Shown piece after piece: positions 50,444 through 59,173 of a stretch of DNA of 64,000 bases. The stretch spans positions 1 through 64,000 of the forward strand of contig JAMPFT010000008.1 of NCBI GenBank assembly GCA_023664305.1, written 5' to 3'. Position 1 is the stretch's first letter, and each line of letters opens with the position of its first letter. Both the position numbers and the translations under genes were made by a program. The stretch is from a bacterium (GTDB lineage Bacteria; Bacillota; Clostridia; Lachnospirales; Lachnospiraceae). The notes beneath the pieces were generated by a model. That model searched no databases, had not been told where the DNA came from, and saw only the letters and a program-made list of their open reading frames with translations.

Positions 50444-52072
50444 ATGAGAAAGAGTAAATTTCTATCTGTTGCAGTCTCCAGCGCAATGGTGGCGTCCATG
50501 CTGATGACCGGCTGCGGAAGCGACGGCAACGGGGGGGGCAACAACGTAAATGAGAACGGTGAATTTGAGCTCACCAGCCTGAAGGTTCTGGTAGACGGCA
50601 CCGTGAACTCCGTAAAGCAGGAGACGGAAGATCAGCGTACCGTAAGAGACGCTTTTATTCCCCAGCTGGAGGAGGCAATCGGCGAGGCGATCGGCCATGA
50701 GATCGATATCGAGTTCGAAGTGGGCGATCATACCGGTTATAACGATTATGTAGGCCGTAAGTTTGTCGGCCAGCAGTATCCCGACGTTATGATCATGAGC
50801 GCGAACATGATGAAGCAGTACGCGAGCTCGGGTCTTCTCTGGGATATGGCGGACGCTTACGCTAACGCAGAGTTCCAGAGCAGACTTACGCTTCCCGGCG
50901 TAAACGAGGGTATGAAGGACGCTCAGGGCCATCTGTACGGTTTTGCTCCTACCTACGGCAACGGCTGCGTTACATATGTAAAACAGTCCTGGCTGGATAA
51001 CGTAGGCATCAACGGCGACGATATCAAGACCTACGACGATTTCTATAACATGCTGCTGGCGTTCAAGAACGGCGATCCTGACGGAAACGGCGTAAACGGC
51101 GATACCTACGGCTTTATCTCCGCAGGCTTGATCGGTACGGAGGCTCCCTGGATCAATTATACGGCTGAGTTCTGGCAGGACGCTTATCCCAGCATCATTC
51201 AGGGTGAGGACGGCGTATGGTACGACGGTTTCCAGACCGACGCGACAAAGGCTGCTCTGGAGAGATTAAAGCAGGCTTATTATGTTGACAAGGTAATTGA
51301 CCCCGACAGCTTTACCGCAGGCACGAAGCAGGCCCGTGAGAAATGGTGGGGCGCGGAGCAGTCCGGTTCCGCAGGCGTGTTTACTTACTGGGCAGGCACC
51401 TGGTACAAGAACGTTATCACGAACCTTGAGAAGAATAACAATCCCAGCGAGGTTTACGAGCTGGCGCCCATCGCTGAGATTCAGAACAGCTACGGCGGAT
51501 ATCTGAACAGAGAAGCTCCCGTTTGGGTTATTATCGACGACGGCGACGGCGACGACACCAGAGAGCAGGCGATCTTTGACGCATTCCTGGCGACCATGCT
51601 GGACGGCGACAGAGTACAGAGCCTCTGGACCTACGGCGCGGAGGGAATTGAGTGGTCTACTCAGGCGGAAGAATTTTCCACCAACGTAGGAAAGGACAAC
51701 CAGAAGGATTATTCCTACGCAGAGGGTGAGTTCCATCAGAGACCCAGTCTGGCGGACGAAAATGTCATTTCCACCAAGAACCATCTGGATCCCCTGCTTG
51801 TCATTGCTCCTCTGGCAAACGGTTATGTATCGATCAACGATTATGAGGCTGTCAGCAACAAGTTCTTTACGGACAACTGCGTGGACGCGCCTACATCTCC
51901 TTCTTCCGATACTTACAGCGAGAGATCTGCGGATATCGTTGACGCGAGGGCGGTTGCCATTTCTTCCGTAGTAGTAAGCGGCGGCGACGTGGACGCGGCG
52001 ATGGATGCCTATAAGGCAGCGGTTGGCGACCTCATCGATCAGATTCTGGCAGAGTTGAATGCGGCTGAGTAA
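50444..52072 (+). CDS. ABC transporter sugar-binding lipoprotein
   Basis: 542 residues from the ATG at 50444 (CAGGAGGAGG upstream). A lipoprotein signal peptide ends in a lipobox MTGC with the lipidated Cys24, then a Gly/Asn linker. The mature part is a large family 1 solute-binding protein (QYPDVMIMSANMMKQYASSG, LYGFAPTYGNGCVTYVKQSW) of the LplA/YtcQ kind, used for oligosaccharides such as rhamnogalacturonan fragments. Two permease genes follow. The cre-like site upstream predicts catabolite repression. The exact ligand is inferred from the acetylesterase and ketouronate genes nearby. Confidence 0.92.
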   Translation: MRKSKFLSVAVSSAMVASMLMTGCGSDGNGGGNNVNENGEFELTSLKVLVDGTVNSVKQETEDQRTVRDAFIPQLEEAIGEAIGHEIDIEFEVGDHTGYNDYVGRKFVGQQYPDVMIMSANMMKQYASSGLLWDMADAYANAEFQSRLTLPGVNEGMKDAQGHLYGFAPTYGNGCVTYVKQSWLDNVGINGDDIKTYDDFYNMLLAFKNGDPDGNGVNGDTYGFISAGLIGTEAPWINYTAEFWQDAYPSIIQGEDGVWYDGFQTDATKAALERLKQAYYVDKVIDPDSFTAGTKQAREKWWGAEQSGSAGVFTYWAGTWYKNVITNLEKNNNPSEVYELAPIAEIQNSYGGYLNREAPVWVIIDDGDGDDTREQAIFDAFLATMLDGDRVQSLWTYGAEGIEWSTQAEEFSTNVGKDNQKDYSYAEGEFHQRPSLADENVISTKNHLDPLLVIAPLANGYVSINDYEAVSNKFFTDNCVDAPTSPSSDTYSERSADIVDARAVAISSVVVSGGDVDAAMDAYKAAVGDLIDQILAELNAAE

Positions 52073-52120
52073 TTCCAAAAATAATTTGTATTACCTGAAT
52101 TGTACTATCGCGGCGGAATA

Positions 52121-52191
52121 CCGGGTATGCTTTGAAAGCATACCCGGCGGCTGCCGCAAAGTCAAAGATCCCGCAGTCCGCCGGACTGCGG
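52121..52191 (+). terminator. Two strong hairpins between binding protein and permease genes
   Basis: First, 13-bp arms CCGGGTATGCTTT/AAAGCATACCCGG (52121-52147). Second, 9-bp arms CCGCAGTCC/GGACTGCGG (52171-52191). No long T run. This is the usual position for an mRNA-stabilising or partial-terminating structure that keeps the binding protein more abundant than the permeases. Confidence 0.7.
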
Positions 52192-52259
52192 TCAGAAGGG
52201 CAGTCGGCTTGCTGGGGGGTTTTTGACACGAAACTGTCATAAGAAAGGAAAAGGATGGT

Positions 52260-53228
52260 ATGAGCAAAAAGAAAAAAATCGTGACTTCCACCGGCGTCGA
52301 GGTCAGACAGAAATCCCTGAAGCTTCGGATCTGGAATAACCGTGGTCACTATCTGATGTTTTTACCGGTATTCATCTTCGTGTTAATTATGAACTACTGG
52401 CCGATGCTGGGTATCCGTTACGCGTTCATGGAGTATAAGCCGGGACCGGCCGGACCGCACCTGATCGGCTTTGATCATTTTGTCAGAATGTTCCAGGCGG
52501 ACGCTTTCTGGTCAGCTTTCGGGAATACGCTAATTTTAAGTATTGTGAAGCTGTTTCTGACAACCTTTGCCTCTGTGCTCGTATCTGTCCTGCTGAATGA
52601 GATGGGAAGCCTCATGGCAAAGAAGACTCTGCAGACCGTGATCTATCTGCCCCACTTCATGTCCTGGGCGGTAGTGGCTTCCATTTTCACCCTGATTCTT
52701 TCTCCTTCCAACACAGGTATGCTGAACGGTATGCTGAGAGAGTGGGGAATCCTGGGCGCAAACGACAACAATATTCATTTCCTGGCAACCTCCAGTATGT
52801 GGCGGCCGATTTTCTACATCATCAATATCTGGAAGGAGACAGGATGGGGCACCATCATCTTCCTGGCGACCCTCTCCGGCATCAGCCCCGAGCTGTACGA
52901 GGCGGCGGACATCGACGGTGCGTCCCGTTTCCAGAAGATCCGTTATGTCACCATGCCCGCGCTGGCAAACACGATCATCACCGTGCTGATTCTGAACCTG
53001 GCAAAGGTGCTGAACCTGTTCGAGTCCGTATTCGTATTGTATAACTCTGCAGTATATGATGTATCCGATGTTATCGGTACCTATATTTACCGCCAGACCT
53101 TCCAGGTGGCAAGGCCGGACTACGGTTTCTCTACGGCGGTCGGCCTGTTCCGCTCCATCGTCGGCTGTATTTTGGTATTGATTTGTAACCATGCCAGCAA
53201 GAAAGTCCGCGGTCGCGGTATTGTATAA
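52260..53228 (+). CDS. ABC transporter permease, LplB type
   Basis: 322 residues, six membrane helices after a basic N terminus (MSKKKKIVTSTGVEV). The EAA loop, which docks the ATPase, is YEAADIDGASRFQKIRYVTM. It pairs with the next permease. No ATPase gene is present; in Firmicutes such transporters share a general MsmX/MsmK-like ATPase. AAAGGAAAAGG precedes the ATG. Confidence 0.92.
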   Translation: MSKKKKIVTSTGVEVRQKSLKLRIWNNRGHYLMFLPVFIFVLIMNYWPMLGIRYAFMEYKPGPAGPHLIGFDHFVRMFQADAFWSAFGNTLILSIVKLFLTTFASVLVSVLLNEMGSLMAKKTLQTVIYLPHFMSWAVVASIFTLILSPSNTGMLNGMLREWGILGANDNNIHFLATSSMWRPIFYIINIWKETGWGTIIFLATLSGISPELYEAADIDGASRFQKIRYVTMPALANTIITVLILNLAKVLNLFESVFVLYNSAVYDVSDVIGTYIYRQTFQVARPDYGFSTAVGLFRSIVGCILVLICNHASKKVRGRGIV

Positions 53229-53240
53229 GGAGGTACGGAT

Positions 53241-54107
53241 ATGGCTGAAAAGAAAGCGGTTTACCGGAAACCGAAGAAAAAGGTTACGGTTTTTGCTGTA
53301 GTAAACTATGTTATGTTTATCATCATCGGACTGATTATTCTGATGCCCATGTGGAAGGTCTTAGTGGACTCCTTCAACGCGGTGGGCGTGTATCAGTTCC
53401 GGCTTTGGCCCAGCGATTTTACCCTGGACGGCTATCGCGTGATTCTGGGAGAGAGAGGACTTTTGAGGCCCCTGCTGAACTCCTTTATCACAACGATTTT
53501 CGGAACGCTGTTTGGTCTGGTGCTCTGTACCCTCGGAGGCTATGTGCTGATCCAGTTTGATATGCCGGGACGTAACCTGCTGGCGTATTTCCTGCTCTTT
53601 ACCATGATCTTCTCCGGCGGCATGATCCCCGAGTATCTGGTGATGAGACAGCTGGGACTGGTTGACAATATGTGGATTCTGGTCTTCAAGCACGGTATTA
53701 ACGTTTATAATATCGTCCTGATGAGGAACTTCTTTGAGGGAATCCCGGCCAGCCTTTACGAGGCGGCCAGAATCGACGGCTGTAGCCCCATGGGTATTTT
53801 CTGGAAGATCGTGCTTCCGCTCTCCAAGGCGGCGCTGGCTTCCATCGGACTGATGTTTGCGGTAGGTGTCTGGAACGATTACTCCACGGTTCAGGTCTAT
53901 ATTACGAATCCGGATTATGTAAACTTCCAGTATAAGCTCCGCGTTATGATTATGGACGGCGATACGCCGCCTACCGCCTATGCGGTGTCCCAGACGACGC
54001 TGTACAATGCGGGTATCATCGCGGCGATTCTTCCCTTCATGATCCTGTATCCTTTCCTTCAGAAGTATTTCGTGAAAGGCGTAAATATCGGAGCAGTAAA
54101 AGAGTAA
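53241..54107 (+). CDS. ABC transporter permease, LplC type
   Basis: 288 residues with six membrane helices (MFIIIGLIILMPMWKVLVDS). The EAA loop is YEAARIDGCSPMGIFWKIVL. AGGAGG lies before the ATG, 12 bp after the first permease, so the two are translated together to form the membrane channel. A terminator follows at 54122. Confidence 0.92.
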   Translation: MAEKKAVYRKPKKKVTVFAVVNYVMFIIIGLIILMPMWKVLVDSFNAVGVYQFRLWPSDFTLDGYRVILGERGLLRPLLNSFITTIFGTLFGLVLCTLGGYVLIQFDMPGRNLLAYFLLFTMIFSGGMIPEYLVMRQLGLVDNMWILVFKHGINVYNIVLMRNFFEGIPASLYEAARIDGCSPMGIFWKIVLPLSKAALASIGLMFAVGVWNDYSTVQVYITNPDYVNFQYKLRVMIMDGDTPPTAYAVSQTTLYNAGIIAAILPFMILYPFLQKYFVKGVNIGAVKE

Positions 54108-54121
54108 ACATGAATCAGTTG

Positions 54122-54149
54122 AAAAGGATGGCTTCGGCCATCCTTTTTA
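54122..54149 (+). terminator. Terminator after the transporter operon
   Basis: AAAAGGATGGC-TTCG-GCCATCCTTTTT, an 11-bp stem with a stable TTCG tetraloop and T run. Confidence 0.92.
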
Positions 54150-54195
54150 TACAGTGGTAAATAGAAACGAAGGTTTTGGTGGAGAATTAAGAAAT

Positions 54196-55544
54196 ATGGC
54201 AGAAAGTCAAAACATAGAGTATAAAGAATCATGGAGAGATGAATATCTGAAGTGGGTGTGTGGTTTTGCCAATGCGCAAGGAGGATGCATTTATATTGGA
54301 TTTGATGATAATGGGAATGTTGTTGGTGTGGCTGACTGCAAAAACTTCTTGAAGATATTCCCAATAAAATCAGGGATACAATGGGAATTATAGCTGATGT
54401 AAATTGTCTGGAGGAGAGTGGAAGACAATTTATTCAGATTATTGTAAATCCAAGTTCCTATCCGGTCAGTTATCGTGGCGAGTATCATTATAGAAGTGGA
54501 AGTACAAAACAACAACTGCGCGGCTCGGCATTGACAGAGTTTCTTGTCAGAAAGACGGGTTACCGTTGGGATGCGGTTCCAATAGACAATGTTTCTGCTA
54601 CAGATTTAGACGTGGAAAGCTTTGAAATTTTTCGTCGGGAAGCTGTTCGTACAGAACGAATGACGCGTAAAGATTTAGAATGTACAAATGAGGAATTACT
54701 CAATAAACTGGGGTTGATTGTTGATGGGAAACTGAAACGGGCAGCGGTTTTGCTGTTCCACCGTAATCCGCAACGTTTTTTTACCGGCTGTTATGTGAAA
54801 ATTGGGAAATTTGGTATAGGCTCTGATCTTCAATATCAGGATGTGGTAGAGGGATCGCTTATTTTAATTGCAGACAGAGTGGTTGAACTGATTTATTTGA
54901 AATACTTAAAGGCATCTATATCCTACGATAAAGAAGTGCGGGTGGAGACATATCCTTATGCAAGGGAGGCAGTGAGAGAGGCAGTATTCAATGCGTTAAT
55001 CCACTGCAAACGGGAAGACGGTATTCCGGTTCAAATTCGGATCGAAGACGAGCACATGTATATCAGCAATGCGTGTGTATTTCCCAGTGACTGGACAACA
55101 GAAAATCTTATGAAAACTCATAATTCCAGACCTTATAATCCGGATTTGGCTAATACCTTTTTCAGAGCCGGGTATATAGAAGCATGGGGGCGAGGAATAC
55201 AAAAGATTTGTGAGGAATGCGATTTGATTGGCGCCAGGGCTCCGGAATACAGTATTCTTGGAGATGATATAACAATTAAATTTGCTGCGATTGCGAATGA
55301 AAAAGCTTTTAATAGGACAAATGATGTCCGAAAAGAAAAGGGCGTAAATACAAAGGTTTTAGAGCTTATAGACGCCCAAACGGACATTTCGTTGTCCGAA
55401 ATAGCTGACCGTTTGGGAGTGTCATATAAAACAGTACAAAGGTCAGTGGCTGACTTGAAAAAGATTGGCGCTATTGAAAGAATCGGAGGAAAAAGAAACG
55501 GGTATTGGAGGATAAGACAAGGATCAGACATTAAAAAAGAATGA
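54196..55544 (+). pseudogene. AlbA_2/Schlafen-like ATP-binding regulator, frameshifted
   Basis: Starting at the ATG at 54196, the AlbA_2 domain (NIEYKESWRDEYLKWVCGFA, GGCIYIGFDDNGNVVGVADC) breaks after an A5 tract (54340-54344). One base shifted, LLEDIPNKIRDT then MGIIADVNCL continues the domain and the frame runs to 55544 with an ATPase-like C domain (VREAVFNALIHC) and a winged helix at the end (ISLSEIADRLGVSYKTVQRS). A single missing A explains it. Translation may restart at the ATG at 54381. It is AT-rich and unlike the pectin genes around it, a sign of insertion. A sequencing error is possible. Confidence 0.8.
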
Positions 55545-55557
55545 GGAGGACATTACA

Positions 55558-56235
55558 ATGCACATAATATTTTGGGCGGGAGATTCCACCGTACAGACAA
55601 ATGACTGCGAAACCTATCCGCAGGCCGGAATCGGCCAGCTGTTTTCCATTTTTTTAAAGGAAGGATACAGGGTGGAAAATCACGCGAGGAACGGCAGAAG
55701 CACAAAGAGTTTTATCGACGAAGGCCGTCTGGCGGCCATCGGGGAGAGAATAGGGGAGGGAGATTTCCTTTTTATCCAGTTCGGTCATAACGACGAGAAA
55801 AAGGAGGATCCCACACGCTACACCGATCCTGCATCCACGTTCCAGGAAAATCTGGGACGCTTCATCGAGACGGCACGGAGCAGGAAAGCGTTTCCTTTGT
55901 TGATTACGCCCCTGGAGCGCCGGACTTTTCAGGAGGACGGACAATTAAGTCCGGGAGCTCACGGAGAGTATGTGGAAGCCATGAAGCAGACGGCCCGTAG
56001 GCTGGAAGTTCCCCTCGTGGATCTCAATGCTATGAGCCGGGCGTATCTAAAAGAGCTGGGAGAGGAGAAAAGCCGCAGACTTTACCTGTACTACGAGGCC
56101 GGGCTGTATGCCGGTCATCCGGAAGCCTCCCGTGACAACACCCATTTAAGATACGAGGGCGCGGCAGAGTACGGCGGGATGATCGCGGAAGGATTAAAAG
56201 AGATCGGGGGCGTTTACGGGGCGATGATCCGCTAA
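55558..56235 (+). CDS. Rhamnogalacturonan acetylesterase-like SGNH hydrolase
   Basis: 225 residues. The SGNH blocks are all present: block I G8-D-S-T11, block II NGRST, block III GHND and block V DNTHLRYEGA with the catalytic Asp and His. This pattern is that of rhamnogalacturonan acetylesterases, which strip acetyl groups from the pectin backbone. There is no signal peptide, so it acts in the cytoplasm on imported oligosaccharides. It starts 14 bp after the AlbA_2 gene (GAGGAGG) and would serve the transporter upstream. Confidence 0.88.
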   Translation: MHIIFWAGDSTVQTNDCETYPQAGIGQLFSIFLKEGYRVENHARNGRSTKSFIDEGRLAAIGERIGEGDFLFIQFGHNDEKKEDPTRYTDPASTFQENLGRFIETARSRKAFPLLITPLERRTFQEDGQLSPGAHGEYVEAMKQTARRLEVPLVDLNAMSRAYLKELGEEKSRRLYLYYEAGLYAGHPEASRDNTHLRYEGAAEYGGMIAEGLKEIGGVYGAMIR

Positions 56236-56243
56236 AAGTGAAC

Positions 56244-56330
56244 GGAATGAAGATTTTCTAAGGTCAGAAAGTACCTGACCTAAGAAAATCTAAGTCATTC
56301 CGGGAAGAATCCGCAAGCGGATTCTTCCGG
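56244..56330. terminator. Paired long hairpins after the acetylesterase gene
   Basis: GGAATGA-AGATTTTCT-AAGGTCAG pairs with CTGACCT-AAGAAAATCT-AAG-TCATTCC (56244-56301). A second hairpin has 12-bp arms GGAAGAATCCGC/GCGGATTCTTCC (56304-56329), related in shape to the recurrent element. They separate converging genes. Confidence 0.7.
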
Positions 56331-56366
56331 GATTGCACCGGTATACAGATTGGTTTGTGCCGCCGC

Positions 56367-57092
56367 TTATGTCTGTGGCGCGGACAGCTTCCGCACAATG
56401 GCGATGGGGGTAGACTGGGCGGACTGTCCCAGCGGATTATCCCGGAAGACCTGCCTGCAGAAGTCCGCAGGAATCCGGCGGCTGCTCCGCCCCAGCACTT
56501 CTACGCTTAAATCGTTGGCGTCTATGATGACTACAGGACAGCCGATATGCTCGGAAAGTATCCTGGCCGTGCGGTTGGGATGCGCCGGAGCCATTTTCGC
56601 GTAGTGATTGTAGGGAGGAATGGTGCAGGCGCAGGGGCCGTCCACGGCTCTTGCCCTGAAACCGGCAATTTTGTAAAAGACGCCTCTTAAGCCAAAGGGC
56701 TTTGTGAGAGCGGAGCAGAGAGCCGCAAGCAGAATCCGGAAAACGCCTGCGTCTCTTAGGGCGAGTTCCATGGTCCAGGGGGAGCCCAGACCGATGCCGT
56801 AGGGCGAGCGGTAGACGAAGCGGCAGAGAAACCTGGCGAGTGGGCGGGGGTCAATATCGTCGATATCAAAGGCGCGCCCCTGACAGATCGCCACCAGTTT
56901 TTCGCTGAGGAAAACGCAGTCGTCCTTTTTTATTCTCCCGGTCACATACTGATCCATAACGGACAGGATATCCTCCCTGACCGCCACCACATGAGTCTTT
57001 ACGGGATACCTTGCAAAGCTGCCGTAATCCTTCGTATGGATATACATTTGTTTACCCGGATTTGGCTGACAGACAGAATAATCGTATATCAT
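56367..57092 (-). CDS. CofE-like (F420-0:glutamate ligase family) protein
   Basis: 241 residues. VFLSEKLVAICQGRAFDIDD, FVYRSPYGIGLGSPWTMELA, VDGPCACTIPPYNHYAKMAP then AHPNRTARILSEHIGCPVVI follow the coenzyme F420:L-glutamate ligase domain. Clostridia of this type are not known to make F420, so the enzyme may glutamylate another molecule. It stands alone on the minus strand. A GAGGT ribosome site fits the ATG at 57092. Confidence 0.8.
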   Translation of the reverse strand: MIYDYSVCQPNPGKQMYIHTKDYGSFARYPVKTHVVAVREDILSVMDQYVTGRIKKDDCVFLSEKLVAICQGRAFDIDDIDPRPLARFLCRFVYRSPYGIGLGSPWTMELALRDAGVFRILLAALCSALTKPFGLRGVFYKIAGFRARAVDGPCACTIPPYNHYAKMAPAHPNRTARILSEHIGCPVVIIDANDLSVEVLGRSSRRIPADFCRQVFRDNPLGQSAQSTPIAIVRKLSAPQT

Positions 57093-57256
57093 AGTACCTC
57101 ATATCTTCTTTCTTTTGTATTTGACTACCTATCCGACATCGTATCAAAGCGAAAAATGAAGTTTGTTTTTTCACACCTGACAAATTTATGACGAAATCAA
57201 TAACGTTTTGTTTATTTTTTCCTAACGGCCGCGAGATTACTTCATACCTTGCAGAT

Positions 57257-57450
57257 GCGCACCGTGCAGAATATCACAGTCATGCAGTCACAGCGCACCG
57301 TGCAGAATATCACAGCCATCCAGTCACAGCGCACCGTGCAGAATATCACAGTCATGCAGCCACGCGCACCGTGTGGAATATCACGGTCATACGGTTATTG
57401 CAACCGCTCAGAGCCCCACAGTCACACGGTTACGCACACTGCGCAGAATA
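57257..57450 (+). repeat. 36-bp tandem repeat upstream of purC
   Basis: Copies start at 57257, 57293, 57329, 57364 and, decayed, near 57399 and 57433. Core GCGCACCGTGCAGAATATCA. There are no spacers between copies, so it is not CRISPR. Confidence 0.85.
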
Positions 57451-57457
57451 CCAGCTT

Positions 57458-57584
57458 CACCCGGGCGACGGTCTTCTGCGGACCGTAAAGGCACATCGGC
57501 GCTTAGCGAGGTACTTTCGAGCTTAGCGTCCGCTATGTGCCGACCCGAGTGCAAACGAGTCCGCAGAAGACCGTCGCCCGGGTG
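57458..57584. repeat. 127-bp palindromic element with perfect 26-bp ends
   Basis: 57458-57483 and 57559-57584 are exact inverted copies, beginning CACCCGGGCGACGG. Inside, GGCACAT/ATGTGCC (57490-57496, 57535-57541) gives a nested stem and GCTTAGCG occurs twice. The GC-rich outer stem would make a very stable cruciform or RNA hairpin. Confidence 0.85.
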
Positions 57585-57649
57585 GAGCGTCCCAAGTGGA
57601 GCGTCCCAAGTGGAGCGTCCCAAGTGGAGCGTCCCAAGTGGAGCGTCCC
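57583..57649 (+). repeat. 14-bp tandem repeat, 4.8 copies, before the purC promoter
   Basis: TGGAGCGTCCCAAG repeated at 57583, 57597, 57611, 57625 and, partly, 57639. It overlaps the end of the palindromic element and stops 58 bp before the -35 box. Confidence 0.92.
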
Positions 57650-57707
57650 TCTGTAGACGGCCTGCTGAACTATCCCTTTCTGACGATGCGAACCAGCCGC
57701 GTAAGTG

Positions 57708-57736
57708 TTGACTTTTCCCCGCGAATACAATACACT
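57708..57736 (+). promoter_or_regulatory. purC promoter
   Basis: TTGACT (57708-57713), 17 bases, TACACT (57731-57736), 46 bp before the ATG. It places the repeats upstream of transcription rather than in the mRNA leader. Confidence 0.65.
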
Positions 57737-57781
57737 TTAAGAAGAGATTTCCATATTTATCATAATTTAACGGAGGAGAAG

Positions 57782-58663
57782 ATGAGCGTGCAGGAGTTTA
57801 AACCGATCAAAGAAGGCAAGGTGCGTGAGATTTATGACAACGGGGACAGCCTGATCATGGTTGCCACCGACAGGATCAGCTGTTTCGACGTGATCCTGAA
57901 CAACAGGGTGGATAAGAAGGGAGCCGTTTTGACCCAGATGTCGAAATTCTGGTTCGATATGACCCGGGATATTCTTCCCAATCACATGATATCGACAGAC
58001 ATAAACGATATGCCGGAGTTTTTCAGGCAGGAGAGATTTGACGGAAACAGCATGATGTGCAGAAAGCTGACCATGCTGCCCATAGAGTGTATCGTCCGCG
58101 GCTATATCACGGGGAGCGGCTGGGCGAGCTACCGGGAAAACGGCACGGTATGCGGGATCCGGCTGCCGGAGGGACTAAGGGAGTCCGATAAACTGCCGGA
58201 GCCGATCTATACGCCGTCTACAAAGGCGGAAATCGGGGACCACGACGAGAATATTTCCTTTGAACAGAGCGTGGACTACCTAAAAAAGCGTTTCCCCGGG
58301 AAAGGGGCGGAGTATGCGGCAAAGCTTCGGGATTACACGGTTGCGCTTTATAAAAAGTGTGCGGAGTACGCGCTGACAAAGGGTATCATTATTGCGGATA
58401 CGAAGTTTGAGTTTGGACTGGACGAGGCGGGAAATATTGTGATCGGGGATGAGATGCTGACCCCGGACAGCTCCCGGTTTTGGCCGGCGGAAGGGTACGA
58501 GCCGGGCCACGGACAGCCCTCCTTTGACAAACAGTTTGCCAGGGACTGGCTGAAGGCAAACCCGGACAACGACTGGACGCTGCCGGATGAGATCGTAAAA
58601 AAGACCATCGCAAAATATCTGCAGGGCTACGAGCTGTTGACGGGGAAGCCGCTGACGGTCTGA
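57782..58663 (+). CDS. purC: Phosphoribosylaminoimidazole-succinocarboxamide synthase
   Basis: 293 residues from the ATG at 57782 (CGGAGGAG upstream). SAICAR synthetase motifs: KPIKEGKVREIYDNGDSLIM, VATDRISCFDVIL, CIVRGYITGSGWASYRENG, IADTKFEFGLDEAGNIVIGD, EMLTPDSSRFWPAEGY. It joins CAIR and aspartate with ATP in purine synthesis. The length and ending match the longer, yeast-like PurC class rather than the 240-residue E. coli type. It is separated from other pur genes here and is followed by a repeat array and mazG. Confidence 0.95.
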   Translation: MSVQEFKPIKEGKVREIYDNGDSLIMVATDRISCFDVILNNRVDKKGAVLTQMSKFWFDMTRDILPNHMISTDINDMPEFFRQERFDGNSMMCRKLTMLPIECIVRGYITGSGWASYRENGTVCGIRLPEGLRESDKLPEPIYTPSTKAEIGDHDENISFEQSVDYLKKRFPGKGAEYAAKLRDYTVALYKKCAEYALTKGIIIADTKFEFGLDEAGNIVIGDEMLTPDSSRFWPAEGYEPGHGQPSFDKQFARDWLKANPDNDWTLPDEIVKKTIAKYLQGYELLTGKPLTV

Positions 58664-58692
58664 GACCGTGCGGACGGGTCGGGAGGCTGCAG

Positions 58693-59170
58693 CGGCACGG
58701 AAAAAGGTTGAAAGCAGCTGCAGAAGGAACGGACGGAAAAAGGTTGAGAGCAGCAGAAGGGCACGGACGGAAAAAGGTTGAAAGCAGCTGCAGAAGGGCA
58801 CGGACGGAAAAAGGTTGAGAGCAGCAGCAGAAGGGCACGGACGGAAAAAGGTTGAAAGCAGCTGCAGAAGGGCACGGACGGAAAAAGGTTGAGAGCAGCA
58901 GCAGAAGGGCACGGACGGAAAAAGGTTGAAAGCAGCTGCAGAAGGGCACGGACGGAAAAAGGTTGAGAGCAGCAGAAGGGCACGGACGGAAAAAGGTTGA
59001 AAGCAGCTGCAGAAGGGCACGGACGGAAAAAGGTTGAGAGCAGCAGCAGAAGGGCACGGACGGGAAAAGGGTGAAAGCAGCTGCAGAAGGGCATGGACGG
59101 AAGAAGGTTGAGAGCAGTTGTAGAAGGGCATGGACGGAAAAAGGTTGAAAGCAGCTGCAGAAAGGCATGG
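58693..59170 (+). repeat. Alternating 36-bp tandem array between purC and mazG
   Basis: About 13 units alternate between type A (GGTTGAAAGCAGCTGCAGAA) and type B (GGTTGAGAGCAGCAGCAGAA), each followed by GGGCACGGACGGAAAAA. Two B units lack three bases. The real period is therefore a 72-bp dimer. The array runs into the mazG ribosome site. Confidence 0.92.
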
Positions 59171-59173
59171 AAG

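Noticed and set aside
56244-56330. The paired hairpins as ends of an insertion sequence
   Set aside because: They enclose no gene, have no target duplication, and sit just after a stop codon where terminators are expected.
57257-57450. 36-bp repeats that might be a CRISPR array
   Set aside because: Copies are directly adjacent with no unique spacers, they decay along the array, and no cas gene is in the window.
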